Assembly: GCA_027587225.1 (NCBI GenBank) | Contig: JAPDDQ010000037.1 | Span: forward strand, 1-64,000 | DNA from: Solirubrobacter taibaiensis | Lineage (GTDB): Bacteria; Actinomycetota; Thermoleophilia; Solirubrobacterales; Solirubrobacteraceae | Direction: 5' to 3' | Length of the DNA: 64,000 nt | Shown here: positions 26,605 through 35,959 of the stretch, piece after piece | Layout: each line of letters opens with the position of its first letter | Position numbering within the stretch: the first letter of the stretch is position 1 | Position numbers and translations under genes: made by a program | The notes under the pieces: model-generated | What the model saw: the letters and a program-made list of their open reading frames with translations, nothing else | Database searches by the model: none | Told to the model about the DNA's origin: nothing

Positions 26605-27734
26605 GACGCGGCGCCGCGGTCGTGCTCGCGCTTGTCGCCGGCTCGCTCGCCCCGTCCACCGCGTCGGCCGCCGACGCGCTCACGATCACCGTGACCGCGA
26701 AGGCGGACAAGGCGCTGCGGGCCGAGGGCGTGACCGTACGCACGAGCGGGAACGCGGCGCGCAGTGGCCGCAAGGTCACGCTCCCGCTCAGCGCCGCGAA
26801 TACGACGGCGCTCGCGACCAAGGGCGCGCTGCGCCTGCGGGCCGGCAAGCGCAGCGTGACGCTCGGCGCCCCGCGGCTCGAGCTCGGCGCGCGCCCGCGC
26901 GTGACCGCGCTGCTCGGCGGCCGGCGCGCCACCGTGTTCATGCTCGCCGTCGCCCCGCTCACGAGCGCGACCGGCGTCAAGCTCGAGGCCACCGGCGCGA
27001 GCCTTGCCTCCAGCGCCACCAGGACATTGCAGCGGCGGCTGAAGGCCAAGCTCCCACGCGGGACGTTCGCGACCGTCGCCGCCACCGGGACGTTCGCCGC
27101 ACCGCCGCAAGCGCCGTCCGGGCCGTGCACGCTCAGCACCGCGGGCGGTACGCCGCCGGCCCCCGGGTCCGGCGAGCCGCCGGTCAAGGCCCGTCCGGCG
27201 GGCGCGCGCACCATTCTCGGCGCGACGCTCACCTGGCGCGTGCGCGAGTCGTTCATCCGCTACATCGCCGGCGGCGAGGGCACCACACCTTCGCGTTCAG
27301 CTACCGGTGCGGCACCCGAAGCGCTCGAGGGCGCCCCGCCGCTGGTGTACGCCTACAGCTTCCCGTTCGCCGAAGGCTGGTGTGACCCGGCCACCGGCGC
27401 CGCGCGGGTCGCGTTCACCGGCACGGTCGCGTTCCGCTATGCCGCCCACGGCATCGACCTGGTGGTCAACGACCCCGAGGTCGAGCTCGACGGGCCGAGC
27501 TCACGCGTGATCTTCCGCATGACCGGGTCCGGCGACACCGCCGGAGGCAACAAGCGGCAGGTCGTCGAGACGCTCGACGTCGCGAAGGCCACGACCACCG
27601 GGGGCGGCAACGCCTTCGCCTACGAGCGGATCCCGGGCGCCGTGCCGCCGGGCGCCGCCAGCTCCGTCTTTGCCGGCTACTACCTGCCGGGCGACCCGTT
27701 CGGGTCGGTTTCCCTCTCCTACACGACCGATTGA
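26601..27734 (+). CDS. Secreted HtaA-domain protein 2
   Basis: A 377-residue exported protein whose C-terminal half is the clearest HtaA domain of the cluster: GATLTWRVRESFIRYIAGGEG, then FTGTVAFRYAAHGIDLVV-DPEVELDG, and near the end FAGYYLPGDPFGSVSLSY. In Corynebacterium, HtaA domains bind heme at the cell surface and pass it to HmuT. The N-terminal half repeats the beta domain of protein 1 (ALRLRAGKRSVTLGAPRLEL). The ATG at 26601 overlaps the previous stop (ATGA). No C-terminal membrane anchor is visible, so release or another kind of attachment must be assumed. Confidence 0.82.
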   Translation: MRRGAAVVLALVAGSLAPSTASAADALTITVTAKADKALRAEGVTVRTSGNAARSGRKVTLPLSAANTTALATKGALRLRAGKRSVTLGAPRLELGARPRVTALLGGRRATVFMLAVAPLTSATGVKLEATGASLASSATRTLQRRLKAKLPRGTFATVAATGTFAAPPQAPSGPCTLSTAGGTPPAPGSGEPPVKARPAGARTILGATLTWRVRESFIRYIAGGEGTTPSRSATGAAPEALEGAPPLVYAYSFPFAEGWCDPATGAARVAFTGTVAFRYAAHGIDLVVNDPEVELDGPSSRVIFRMTGSGDTAGGNKRQVVETLDVAKATTTGGGNAFAYERIPGAVPPGAASSVFAGYYLPGDPFGSVSLSYTTD

Positions 27735-27760
27735 TCCCTGAAAGGACTCACGGACAACCC

Positions 27761-28771
27761 ATGCGCAAGCTCATCCTGACGCTCGGCGCGACCGCGCTCC
27801 TGGCGGTTCCCGCCACCGCGTCGGCCGCCGACTACACGGTCACCGGCGGCCGGCTGGACTGGACGATGGCCAACCAGTTCGAGAGCACGTCGGACAACTC
27901 CCGCACGTGGTTGGGCTACGCGATCCGGGCGGGCGGCCAGGGTGTGCCGAACGGTCGTATCGAGTCGACCGCCCCGGCGACGCTGACGAACCCCGTCGGC
28001 ACGATCATCCCCGGCCTCAACGCCGCGGCCACGCCTGCTCCCGTGAAGGGCCTCAACGAGCGCTACAAGCTCAGCTACCCCGCCAACGCGACGGGCAGCA
28101 CGCTCAGCACCACGAGCGCCGGCAAGCTCTCGGCCACCGTCGAGCTGGCCGGTGGGTTCACGTTCGCGATCCACGAGGCGAGCGGCTTCAAGCCGGGCAC
28201 GATCGTCGATCCGGTCGTCACCATCGACGGCGCGACGGGCACGCTCCGCGGCAGCGGCACCAAGATCGGGCCCGCGGTCACGGCCTACGACCGCGCGGAC
28301 GTGCAGTTCAACCTCGACCTGAGCGACGCGGTCGTCACGCGACGCCCCGACGGCTCGCACGCGATCACGAACATCGTCCCGATCAACACCGCCGCGTCCG
28401 TGCTCTCGGGCTTCCCGCCCCCCGCGCGCCTGTACGGCACGATGGCGCTGACGATCGCCGCCGACGAGGTCATCGCCGCCACGCCGCTCCCGGCCGGCAC
28501 CCCCGGCCCGGCGGGTCCCGCCGGCCCGGCCGGCAAGGACGCGACGTTCAAGGTCATCCGTCTCGCCAAGGCCGCCTTCGCGACCAAGGCCGAGGTGCAC
28601 GTGCGCCTGATCGATCGCGCGACGAAGAAGGTCATCGCCCGCGGCACCGTCGAGAAGAAGACGCTGCGTCTGAGCGTGCCGTCCGGCACGACGCTCAAGG
28701 GCACCTACACGCTGCAGCGGACCGCCAAGAAGGCCTCCGGCAAGCTGCAGACGACCATCTCGATCAAGTAG
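27761..28771 (+). CDS. Secreted HtaA-like protein 3 with collagen-like hinge
   Basis: A 336-residue exported protein starting at the ATG at 27761 (signal peptide ending ASAADYTV). The single HtaA-like domain runs from GGRLDWTMANQFESTS to about residue 240, with GGFTFAIHEASGF and DPVVTIDGATGTLRGSGT as the conserved core. A short collagen-like hinge GPAGPAGPAG follows near residue 250, then a basic beta domain of about 75 residues ending in TISIK. Similar C-terminal beta domains with Lys/Arg occur on many secreted proteins of this group and may attach to the cell surface. It lies 26 bases after protein 2, in the same operon. Confidence 0.78.
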   Translation: MRKLILTLGATALLAVPATASAADYTVTGGRLDWTMANQFESTSDNSRTWLGYAIRAGGQGVPNGRIESTAPATLTNPVGTIIPGLNAAATPAPVKGLNERYKLSYPANATGSTLSTTSAGKLSATVELAGGFTFAIHEASGFKPGTIVDPVVTIDGATGTLRGSGTKIGPAVTAYDRADVQFNLDLSDAVVTRRPDGSHAITNIVPINTAASVLSGFPPPARLYGTMALTIAADEVIAATPLPAGTPGPAGPAGPAGKDATFKVIRLAKAAFATKAEVHVRLIDRATKKVIARGTVEKKTLRLSVPSGTTLKGTYTLQRTAKKASGKLQTTISIK

Positions 28772-28779
28772 CTCGAACT

Positions 28780-28849
28780 TAAAGGGGCCAGGCCCCCCTT
28801 TATCTAGTTGGCGACAGGTGTCTTGATCTTCGGGACACCTGTCGCTAAC
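28780..28849. repeat. Two adjacent REP-like palindromes
   Basis: First, TAAAGGGG (28780-28787) pairs with CCCCTTTA (28795-28802). Second, GCGACAGGTGTC (28811-28822) pairs with GACACCTGTCGC (28834-28845), and the stem extends to 16 pairs (28807-28849) allowing one G.T. They lie between HtaA-like protein 3 and the HugZ-like gene. They could terminate the HtaA transcript, or be dispersed repeats; the first has the AAAGGGG...CCCCTTT look of bacterial REP palindromes. Confidence 0.75.
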
Positions 28850-28861
28850 GTCCGGACCGTC

Positions 28862-29677
28862 GTGACCGCCTTCCCCGTTGATCACATCGCTCCCGCCGAG
28901 GCGCTCGCCATCGCGGAGCCGCTCGAGCCCGTCGCTCCCACCACCACACGCACCCCGGCCGAGGAAGCGCGCACGCTCGTCGCCCAGGGCAAGATGGCCG
29001 CGCTGGCCACCAGCAGCGAGGACGGCACGCCGTGGGCGTCCGCTGTGCTCTACGCCGCGCTGGCCGACGGGACGCCGATCCTGTGCCTGTCGACGCTGGC
29101 CGAGCACGGTCGCAACCTCACGCGTGAACCGCGTGCCTCGCTGATGATCGGCGAGGCCGACCCGCAGGGCGATCCGCTCGACAGCGGCCGCGTCACGCTC
29201 GCCGGCCGCGCCGAGGCGCTCGAGGGCGAAGCGCGCGAAGCCGCCGTCGCCGCGTACAAGCAGGCGTCCCCCGCTTCTGGGCTGTACGGTGGCTTCGGCG
29301 ACTTCACCTACTACGCGCTGCGCGTGGACCGCGTGCGCTGGGTGGGCGGATACGGCCGCATGGACTCCACGGACGCCGACACCTACCACGCTGCCGAGCC
29401 CGATCCCGTGGCCTCCGGCGCCGCGTACGCGATCAAGCACCTCAACGAGGACCACGCGCACAACCTGCTGGACATGGCGCGTGCCCTCGGCGGTCACCCG
29501 GACGCCACCGAGGCCACGTGCGTGCGTATCGACCGTTACGGCCTGGACCTCAACGTCCAGACGCCGCGCGGCTTCACCAGCACCCGGATCGCGTTCGCGG
29601 AGCCCGCGAACAAGCCGGGTGACCTGCGGGGCGCGACGGTCGAGTTGGCCCGCCGCGCCCGCGGTGACGTGGCCTAG
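28862..29677 (+). CDS. HugZ-like heme-utilisation protein (FMN-binding split barrel plus DUF2470)
   Basis: A 271-residue protein. The split-barrel domain of the pyridoxamine-phosphate-oxidase superfamily spans about 35-180 (EARTLVAQGKMAALATSSED, GTPWASAVLYAALADGTPIL, EPRASLMIGEA). The DUF2470 domain begins at about 195 with AIKHLNEDHAHNLLDMARAL and ends IDRYGLDLNVQTP, a combination found in HugZ/HutZ heme oxygenases. It would release iron from imported heme, which fits the adjacent uptake genes. The GTG at 28862 is preferred: an in-frame TTG at 28808 lies inside a hairpin. Confidence 0.85.
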   Translation: MTAFPVDHIAPAEALAIAEPLEPVAPTTTRTPAEEARTLVAQGKMAALATSSEDGTPWASAVLYAALADGTPILCLSTLAEHGRNLTREPRASLMIGEADPQGDPLDSGRVTLAGRAEALEGEAREAAVAAYKQASPASGLYGGFGDFTYYALRVDRVRWVGGYGRMDSTDADTYHAAEPDPVASGAAYAIKHLNEDHAHNLLDMARALGGHPDATEATCVRIDRYGLDLNVQTPRGFTSTRIAFAEPANKPGDLRGATVELARRARGDVA

Positions 29678-29718
29678 CCGCGCCTGTCGCGCCCCTCGAC
29701 CGCCTAGCATTTGGCCGG

Positions 29719-30303
29719 ATGCCGCAGATCGACGCGCCAACCGTCGCCGAGCACCGCGCGCAGCAGCGTGAGGCGTTGCTCGACGCCGCGGAGCAGATCC
29801 TGCTGCAGGAAGGCCACGCGGCGCTCACGTTCGGGCGGCTCGGAGAGCGGACCGCGCTGGCGCGCAACTCGATCTACCGCTACTTCGGCTCCCGCGACGA
29901 CCTGATCGCGGCGCTGTGCGAGCGCGACATGCCGCGCTGGCTGGAGGACCTGTCCGCCGCGATGGACGCCGCGCCCGACGCGGACGCGCGCATCGAGGCG
30001 TACGTCGCGACCCAGCTGCGGCTCATCGTGGCCGGCGCCCACCGGCTCGCCCAGCTGCTCGGCGACGCGCCGCTCGGCCCCGCCGTGCGCGCCCGCATCA
30101 ACGCGCTGGCGTACCGCCCCGCGGCGCTGCTCGTGGACGAGCTCAAGCTCAAGGGCGACCCGGACGCCGAACTGGCGGCCCAACTCGTCCAGGGCGTGGT
30201 CAACGCGGGCGTCCGGCTCCTGCACTCGCGGTCGATCCACGAGGTCGAGCCGCTCACGGTCTCCCTCGCCCAGACGCTCGTCCGTTCCCGCGCCGCCGCC
30301 TGA
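29719..30303 (+). CDS. TetR-family transcriptional regulator
   Basis: A 194-residue repressor. The N-terminal DNA-binding domain is REALLDAAEQILLQEGHAAL, FGRLGERTALARNSIYRYFGSRDDLI (about 17-62), with the typical YRYFGSRDDL ending. The C-terminal 130 residues are helical ligand-binding and dimer regions. It heads a chain of overlapping genes (30303, 30419, 30889, 31875), so it probably regulates that operon. Confidence 0.92.
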   Translation: MPQIDAPTVAEHRAQQREALLDAAEQILLQEGHAALTFGRLGERTALARNSIYRYFGSRDDLIAALCERDMPRWLEDLSAAMDAAPDADARIEAYVATQLRLIVAGAHRLAQLLGDAPLGPAVRARINALAYRPAALLVDELKLKGDPDAELAAQLVQGVVNAGVRLLHSRSIHEVEPLTVSLAQTLVRSRAAA

Positions 30304-30422
30304 TGATCGACCGTGGGCTGGTTGCGCTGTGCGCGGCGATCGCCGTCGCCGGCGTGGTGGTCGGGATGTCTGGCTCGCCGGAGCTCGAGTTCTTCCCGTC
30401 CGCGTCGGGCGAGGCAGCTTGA
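30303..30422 (+). CDS. Small membrane peptide (39 aa)
   Basis: MIDRGLVALCAAIAVAGVVVG is one hydrophobic helix with a positive N-terminus, then a short acidic tail. The ATG overlaps the TetR stop (TGATG) and the stop overlaps the next start (TTGA), so the spacing is that of a translated gene. No family is recognised. The frame could also be a simple coupling spacer. Confidence 0.45.
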   Translation: MIDRGLVALCAAIAVAGVVVGMSGSPELEFFPSASGEAA

Positions 30423-30892
30423 AGGTCCAGATCGCCAAGACCGCGGACGGGGAGCCGGCGTTTCTGTTCCCCGCCTCGAGCCGTCAGCTCGTCATCGGCA
30501 TGTTCGCGGCCGCGCTCTTAACGGGCGGGGGCATCGTCATGGGGATCAACGGCGACACCTTCGGCTTCGTCCTGGCCGCCGTCTGCGTGGCGCTCATCCT
30601 GGGCGCGTCGAGGCGGTTGAACGCCGTCGACGGACTCGCGCTCACGCCGACGCGGATCATCGCCGTGCGCGAGGTGACGGTGCGGTGGGAGGACGTCGCG
30701 AGCGCTCGCGTGTCGCGGTCCGCCGGTGCCCGATGCGTCCAGCTCGCCATTCCGGACCGCATGGACCCGCACGTCGCGCACACGAACGCGAAGGCCATCG
30801 CGGCCGCGATCGACCGCTACATCCGGGAACCGGAGCGGCGTGCCCGGATCGGCACGCAGGACGAGCTCGAGCGGCTGATGGGCGAGCTGTGA
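30419..30892 (+). CDS. Membrane protein with PH-like C-terminal domain
   Basis: About 157 residues from a TTG at 30419. Two close transmembrane segments lie at about 20-60 (LVIGMFAAALLTGGGIVMG and FVLAAVCVALILG). They are followed by LALTPTRIIAVREVTVRWEDVASARVSR, which looks like a bacterial PH-domain core (ltp.ri...g...i.w.di..v). The C-terminal helix carries IDRYIREPERRARIG. It could be a membrane-tethered scaffold. The start is supported only by overlap with the upstream peptide and by the loss of homology-like sequence before it. Confidence 0.6.
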   Translation: MKVQIAKTADGEPAFLFPASSRQLVIGMFAAALLTGGGIVMGINGDTFGFVLAAVCVALILGASRRLNAVDGLALTPTRIIAVREVTVRWEDVASARVSRSAGARCVQLAIPDRMDPHVAHTNAKAIAAAIDRYIREPERRARIGTQDELERLMGEL

Positions 30893-31878
30893 CCGGCTTC
30901 GCCGACCTCCCCCGACGGATCAGCGGGTTGGCCGCCGAGCACGAGCGGCTCGGCGTCGTGCTGCTCGACGCGTTCGGGTGGGCGTTCGTGCAGCGCCACG
31001 CCGACCATCCGTTCCTCAGGCGGCTCCAGATCGAGCCGGTGGCTTCGCAGTTCCCGTCGACGACCACGGCGCACATGACGACGCTCTACAGCGGGTTGCC
31101 GGTGACCGAGCACGGCCTGTACGAGTGGCGCTGCTACGAGCCGCTGGTGGGAGACGTGATCCGGCCGCTGCGGTTCGCGCTCGCGGACAGCGACGACCCG
31201 CTGCCGATCACGCCGCAGCAGCTGTTCCCGTGGCCGAGCACCGTTGCGGGCGCGACGGCACTGCAGCCCGCGGCGATCGCGGACACGCCGTACGGCTCGG
31301 CGGCGCTCGCGGGCGCGACGATCCTGCCCTTCGAGACGATCGAGGCCGGCGTGGCGCTGCTCGACCGCCCCGGGCTGACGTACCTGTACTGGGACGCGAT
31401 CGACGCCACCGGCCATCGCCACGGTCCGTCGAGCGAGGCGTTCGTGGCCGCTTCGCTGCGGGCGCTGGACGCGCTGGCGAGTGTGCACACGCCGCTGCTC
31501 GTGACCGCCGACCACGGCCAGATCGACGTGGACAAGACGGACCACCTCGACCTGTTCTGGTCGGAGCTGCCGCGCCACCTCACGCGCCCGCCCGCGGGCT
31601 CGGCGCGTGACCTGTTCCTGCACGTGGACGATCCCGACCTCGTCATCGACGAGCTCTCCGCGCGGCTCGAGCATCGCGCGCAGGTGGTCCGCGCCGACAC
31701 GCTCTTCGACCACATCGGCCCGCGCCTGCGCGAGCGGCTCGCCGACGTGTGCGTGCTCCCGGCGCCGGGTCGGATGGTCGGCCTGACCTCGGTCCCGAGC
31801 CCGGAAAGTCGCTTCAAGGGCCACCACGGCGGCCTCACACCGGAGGAAGCGGAGACCTGGATCGGCCTCCAGGCATGA
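30889..31878 (+). CDS. Alkaline-phosphatase-superfamily phosphodiesterase (nucleotide pyrophosphatase type)
   Basis: A 329-residue cytoplasmic hydrolase. The two-metal site can be traced: Asp in VVLLDAFGW, the nucleophile Thr in FPSTTTAHMTTLYSG, Asp and His in WDAIDATGHRHGP, Asp-His in VTADHGQI, and the last His in GHHGG. This is the order of the type I phosphodiesterase/nucleotide pyrophosphatase family. No signal peptide is present, which is unusual for the family, so an intracellular nucleotide or phosphonate substrate is likely. The GTG overlaps the previous stop (GTGA). Confidence 0.85.
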   Translation: MTGFADLPRRISGLAAEHERLGVVLLDAFGWAFVQRHADHPFLRRLQIEPVASQFPSTTTAHMTTLYSGLPVTEHGLYEWRCYEPLVGDVIRPLRFALADSDDPLPITPQQLFPWPSTVAGATALQPAAIADTPYGSAALAGATILPFETIEAGVALLDRPGLTYLYWDAIDATGHRHGPSSEAFVAASLRALDALASVHTPLLVTADHGQIDVDKTDHLDLFWSELPRHLTRPPAGSARDLFLHVDDPDLVIDELSARLEHRAQVVRADTLFDHIGPRLRERLADVCVLPAPGRMVGLTSVPSPESRFKGHHGGLTPEEAETWIGLQA

Positions 31879-32297
31879 TGCAGGGCATGGAGACCGGCGT
31901 CAGCTACGCGAAGCTCGACCCCGACAGCGACGAGCGGTTCCTCTCGCTCCGGCGCGCGCTCGGGGTCACGACCTTCGGCGTCAACCAGATCATCTTGCGC
32001 CCCGGCCAGCGCGGGCGCATCCACAAGCACTTGCACCAGGAAGAGGTCTACCTCGTGCTCGCCGGCACGCTCACGCTCGGCGTGGAGGGCGAGGAGCGCG
32101 AGCTGACGCAGGGCGAGATCGTCCGCGTGGCGCCGGAGGTGCGGCGCCAGCTCGTCAACGCGAGCCAGGAGGACTGCCTACTGCTCGCGCTCGGGGGCGC
32201 CATCGAGCACGTCGGTCGTGACGGGGAGGCGTATGAGTCGTGGGACGCCGAGGCCGGCGCCCCACCGCAGCAGGTGCCGCTACCCGGCGATCTCTGA
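31875..32297 (+). CDS. Cupin-domain protein
   Basis: A 140-residue single cupin. Motif 1 is [26 protein letters not shown], with the metal-binding His-x-His...Glu, and motif 2 lies near [14 protein letters not shown]. The metal and substrate are unknown; a role as sugar isomerase, dioxygenase or sensor is possible. The ATG at 31875 overlaps the phosphodiesterase stop; ATGs at 31878 and 31887 are alternatives. The 3' end overlaps the convergent kbl gene by 18 bases. Confidence 0.82.
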   Translation: MMQGMETGVSYAKLDPDSDERFLSLRRALGVTTFGVNQIILRPGQRGRIHKHLHQEEVYLVLAGTLTLGVEGEERELTQGEIVRVAPEVRRQLVNASQEDCLLLALGGAIEHVGRDGEAYESWDAEAGAPPQQVPLPGDL

Positions 32298-33458
32298 GCG
32301 CACGTCGACGAAGGCCGCGATCGCGCGGTCGATGTCGTCGAAGGAGTGCGCGGCCGACATCTGCGTGCGGATGCGGGCCTGCTCGCGCGGGACGACCGGG
32401 AACGAGAACGCGATCACGTAGACGCCGCGCTCGAGCATCGCCTCCGCGGTACGGCCCGCGAGCACCGCGTCGCCGAACATGACGGGCGCGATCGGGTGGT
32501 CGCCGGGCAGGACGTCGAACTCGAGCTCGGTCATGCGGGACCGGAAGCGTTCCGTGTTGGCGCGCAGCTGCGCCCGCAACTCGCCGCCGCTCTCCAGCAG
32601 CTCCAAGGCCTTCAGCGAAGCGGCCACGATCGGCGGGGCCAGGGTGTTCGAGAACAGGTACGGGCGCGAGCGCTGGCGGAGCAGCGCGACGATCTCGCTG
32701 CGAGCGCTCGTGTAGCCGCCGGACGCGCCGCCCAGCGCCTTGCCGAGCGTGCCGGTGATGATGTCCACGCGGTCCATCACGCCCTTGAGCTCAGGCGTGC
32801 CGCGGCCGCCCTCGCCGACGAAGCCGACCGCGTGCGAGTCATCGACCATGACCATCGCGTCGTACTGTTCCGCGAGGTCGCAGATCTCGTCCAGCTTGGC
32901 CACGTAGCCGTCCATGGAGAAGACGCCGTCGGTGGCGATCAACCGCCGGCGGGCACCGGCCGAGGCCTTCAGGTGCGCCTCCAGCTCGTCCATGTCGGAG
33001 TTCGCGTAGCGGTAGCGCTGGGCCTTGCACAGCCGGATGCCGTCGATGATCGAGGCGTGGTTCAACGCGTCGGAGATCACCGCGTCCTCCGGCCCCAACA
33101 GCGTCTCGAACAGCCCGCCGTTGGCGTCGAAGCAGGAGCCGTAGAGGATCGTGTCCTCCTGGCCCAGGAAGCTCGAGATCTTCGCCTCGAGCTCCTTGTG
33201 GATCTCCTGCGTGCCGCAGATGAACCGCACGGACGCCATCCCGAAGCCCCAGCGGTCCAGCGCCGTCTGCGCGGCCTCGATCAGCGCCGGATGGTCCGCG
33301 AGCCCGAGGTAGTTGTTCGCGCAGAAGTTCAGGACCTCGCCGTCGCCGACCGCGACGGTGGCCTGCTGCGGGGACTTGATCACCCGCTCGGCCTTGAAGA
33401 GCCCCGCCGCGCGGATCTCGTCCAGCTCACCGGTCAGCTGCTCACGTACCGAGTACAC
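32280..33458 (-). CDS. kbl: Glycine C-acetyltransferase (2-amino-3-ketobutyrate CoA ligase)
   Basis: PLP enzyme that splits 2-amino-3-oxobutyrate with CoA into glycine and acetyl-CoA. The protein has 392 residues (E. coli Kbl has 398). [41 protein letters not shown] and the PLP lysine in [14 protein letters not shown] are the family signatures. The GTG at 33458 gives the expected N-terminus [16 protein letters not shown]; the frame continues upstream only as a shadow of tdh. It follows tdh by 2 bases, so the two enzymes are made together and the unstable intermediate can be passed on. Confidence 0.96.
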   Translation of the reverse strand: MYSVREQLTGELDEIRAAGLFKAERVIKSPQQATVAVGDGEVLNFCANNYLGLADHPALIEAAQTALDRWGFGMASVRFICGTQEIHKELEAKISSFLGQEDTILYGSCFDANGGLFETLLGPEDAVISDALNHASIIDGIRLCKAQRYRYANSDMDELEAHLKASAGARRRLIATDGVFSMDGYVAKLDEICDLAEQYDAMVMVDDSHAVGFVGEGGRGTPELKGVMDRVDIITGTLGKALGGASGGYTSARSEIVALLRQRSRPYLFSNTLAPPIVAASLKALELLESGGELRAQLRANTERFRSRMTELEFDVLPGDHPIAPVMFGDAVLAGRTAEAMLERGVYVIAFSFPVVPREQARIRTQMSAAHSFDDIDRAIAAFVDVRSEIAG

Positions 33459-33460
33459 GC

Positions 33461-34489
33461 CTAGTCCCTCCAGTGCAGGATGACCTTGCCCGCCGCGCCG
33501 CCCGCCGCCGTGGCGAACGCCTCCTCGTGATCGCCGGCCGCGAAGTGGTGCGTGATCACGGGCGAGATGTCGAGCCCGCTCTGCACCATCACGGTCATCG
33601 CGTACCACGTCTCGTACATCTCGCGCCCGTAGATGCCCTTGATCGTGAGCATGTTGAACACGACCTGGTTCCAGTCGATCGCGAACTCCTCGGGCGGGAT
33701 GCCGAGCAGCGCGATCTTCCCGCCGTGGGACATGTTGGCGATCATGCCGCGCAGGGCGCTGGCGTTGCCCGACATCTCCAGGCCGACGTCGAAGCCCTCT
33801 TCCATGTGCAGCTCCTTCTGCACGTCGGCGAGGTCCTCGGAGCTCACGTCCACGGCGCGGGTGACGTTCATCCGCCGCGCCAGCTCGAGCCGGGCCGGGT
33901 TGACGTCGGTGATCACGACGTGGCGCGCGCCGGCGTGGCGGACGACCGCCGCGGCCATGAGCCCGATCGGCCCGGCACCGGTGATCAGCACGTCCTCGCC
34001 CAGCACCGGGAACGCCAGCGCGGTGTGGACGGCGTTGCCGAACGGGTCGAAGATCGAGGCGACGTCGCGGCCGATGTTCTTGCCGTGATGCCAGACGTTG
34101 GTCATCGGCAGCGCGATGTACTCCGCGAACGCGCCCGTCCGCGACACGCCGATGCCTTCGGTGTGGGCGCACAGGTGGCGGCGGCCGGCCATGCAGTTCC
34201 GGCAACGGCCGCACACGAGGTGGCCTTCGCCGCTCACGAGATCACCGGGCGCGAAGCCCGTGACGTTCTCGCCGACGGCCACGACGTCGCCGACGAACTC
34301 GTGCCCGATCACGAGCCCGACCGGGATGGTCTTCTGGGCCCAGGCGTCCCAGTTGGAGATGTGCAGGTCCGTCCCGCAGATCCCGGTGCGATCCACGCGG
34401 ATCAGCACGTCGTTGATCCCGATCTCGGGCTCGGGTACGTCCTGGAGCCACAGTCCGGGCTCGGCGTGGGCCTTCACGAGTGCGCGCAT
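33461..34489 (-). CDS. tdh: L-threonine 3-dehydrogenase
   Basis: Zinc enzyme that oxidises threonine to 2-amino-3-oxobutyrate with NAD. The protein has 342 residues. The catalytic zinc site is GICGTDLHI plus GHEF, the structural zinc lobe has four cysteines ([19 protein letters not shown]), and the NAD motif is [29 protein letters not shown] is typical of Tdh rather than other alcohol dehydrogenases. The ATG at 34489 is 39 bases from the divergent amidase start, so the two promoters share this short region. Confidence 0.96.
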   Translation of the reverse strand: MRALVKAHAEPGLWLQDVPEPEIGINDVLIRVDRTGICGTDLHISNWDAWAQKTIPVGLVIGHEFVGDVVAVGENVTGFAPGDLVSGEGHLVCGRCRNCMAGRRHLCAHTEGIGVSRTGAFAEYIALPMTNVWHHGKNIGRDVASIFDPFGNAVHTALAFPVLGEDVLITGAGPIGLMAAAVVRHAGARHVVITDVNPARLELARRMNVTRAVDVSSEDLADVQKELHMEEGFDVGLEMSGNASALRGMIANMSHGGKIALLGIPPEEFAIDWNQVVFNMLTIKGIYGREMYETWYAMTVMVQSGLDISPVITHHFAAGDHEEAFATAAGGAAGKVILHWRD

Positions 34490-34528
34490 AAGAGCGGCGA
34501 GGAGGCTAGTAGGTAGGGTCCAGTGTGA

Positions 34529-35959
34529 GTGGATTCCGCGTTCGCTTCCGCCGTGGAGATCTCTGCGCTCGTCCGCAGCGGCGAGGCGAGCGCGCGTGAG
34601 GTGGTCGAGGCCGCGTTGTGGCGGATCGAGGCGCTGGACCCGGCGCTGAACGCGTTCGTGGCCGTCGACGGTGAGCGGGCGCTGGCCGCCGCCGACCAGG
34701 TCAAGCCCGGCGATGCGCAGCCGTTCGCGGGCGTGCCGATCGCCGTCAAGGGCAACGTGTCCGTCAAAGGCTTCCCGCTCAACTTCGGCTCCAAGTTCCT
34801 CGACGGCTTCAGGCCCGACCAGGACGCGTTCCTCGTCTCCCGGCTGCGGGAGGCGGGCTTCGTGATCGTGGGCACGACGAACCTGCCCGAGTTCGCGATC
34901 CTGCCGACGACCGAGCCGCGCTTCGGCGGTCCCACTCGCAACCCGTGGGACCTGTCGCGCACGCCCGGCGGTTCCAGCGGCGGGTCGGCGGCGGCCGTGG
35001 CGGCGGGAATGGTCCCGCTCGCGCACGCCAACGACGGCGGCGGCTCGATCCGCATCCCCGCGGCCTGTTGCGGCCTGGTGGGGCTCAAGCCGAGCCGCGG
35101 GCGGATCTCGGTCGGCCCGGCGATGGGCGAGTCGTTCCTGGCCTGCCACGGCGTGGTCACCCGCACGGTGGCCGACACCGCGCACGCGCTCGACGTGCTC
35201 AGCGGCTACGAGGTCGGCGACGCGAGCTGGGCCCCGAAGCCGCCCGAGCCGTACGCCACCGCGCTGCGACGCGACCCCGGCAAGCTCCGGATCGCCGTCA
35301 CCGCCGCCAACCCGCTCGGTGTGGAGCCGCCGGCCGACGCGCTCGAAGGCGTCCGCCGCGGCGCCGAGATCCTGCAAGGTCTCGGTCACGAGGTCGAGGA
35401 GGTCACGCCACCGTTCCCGCCCGCCGAGGTGCTCGAGGCGTTCATCAACGTCTTCGGACCGGCGATCGCCCTCGGGATCGAGATGTGCGTGCGGATCCGC
35501 GGTCGTGAGCCCGAGGAGGACGAGATCGAGCCGCTCTCCCGCGCGCTGCTGGAGCGAGCCCGCCAGACGCCCGCGCTGGCCTATATGGGCACGCTGACGC
35601 AGCTGCAGGCGCTCTCGCGGCGGCTCGTCGGCTTCTTCGCCGACTACGACCTGCTGGTGACGCCCGCCCTAGGTGAGCGGCCACTGCCGATCGGCGAGTG
35701 CCACGGCTACGGGGAGCAGCCGCTGCGCGACCTCAACCGCTCCGGCGTCTTCACGCCGTACACGTCGCTGTTCAACCTCACGGGGCAGCCCGCGATCTCC
35801 GTGCCGGTCGGGCTCGGGGCGGACGGGCTCCCGGTCGGCATCCAGATCGTGGGGCGGCCGCTGGCCGAGGACCGGCTGCTGCAGGTTGCTAGGCAGCTCG
35901 AATACGCCAGCCCTTGGGCACACCTGCGCCCAGAACCGCCGCCATCCGGCGGGGCGTGA
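34529..35959 (+). CDS. Amidase-signature enzyme (GatA-like amidase)
   Basis: A 476-residue amidohydrolase with the Ser-cisSer-Lys triad: Lys in [12 protein letters not shown] (about residue 74), then [16 protein letters not shown] (about 150-165) with cis-Ser and the nucleophile Ser in the following GGSIRIPAA. It most resembles stand-alone amidases (6-aminohexanoate-dimer hydrolase or indole-acetamide hydrolase type); no gatB or gatC is nearby, so tRNA amidotransfer is unlikely. The start is a GTG. Its end overlaps the convergent gene at 35889 by 71 bases. Confidence 0.9.
   Translation: MDSAFASAVEISALVRSGEASAREVVEAALWRIEALDPALNAFVAVDGERALAAADQVKPGDAQPFAGVPIAVKGNVSVKGFPLNFGSKFLDGFRPDQDAFLVSRLREAGFVIVGTTNLPEFAILPTTEPRFGGPTRNPWDLSRTPGGSSGGSAAAVAAGMVPLAHANDGGGSIRIPAACCGLVGLKPSRGRISVGPAMGESFLACHGVVTRTVADTAHALDVLSGYEVGDASWAPKPPEPYATALRRDPGKLRIAVTAANPLGVEPPADALEGVRRGAEILQGLGHEVEEVTPPFPPAEVLEAFINVFGPAIALGIEMCVRIRGREPEEDEIEPLSRALLERARQTPALAYMGTLTQLQALSRRLVGFFADYDLLVTPALGERPLPIGECHGYGEQPLRDLNRSGVFTPYTSLFNLTGQPAISVPVGLGADGLPVGIQIVGRPLAEDRLLQVARQLEYASPWAHLRPEPPPSGGA

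Noticed and set aside
28808-29677. TTG start at 28808 for the HugZ-like gene
   Set aside because: It would read through the 12-bp palindrome and add 18 residues without homology. The GTG at 28862 is preferred.
34529-35959. GatA subunit of the tRNA amidotransferase
   Set aside because: The amidase core fits, but gatB and gatC are absent nearby and the C-terminal half resembles stand-alone amidases.
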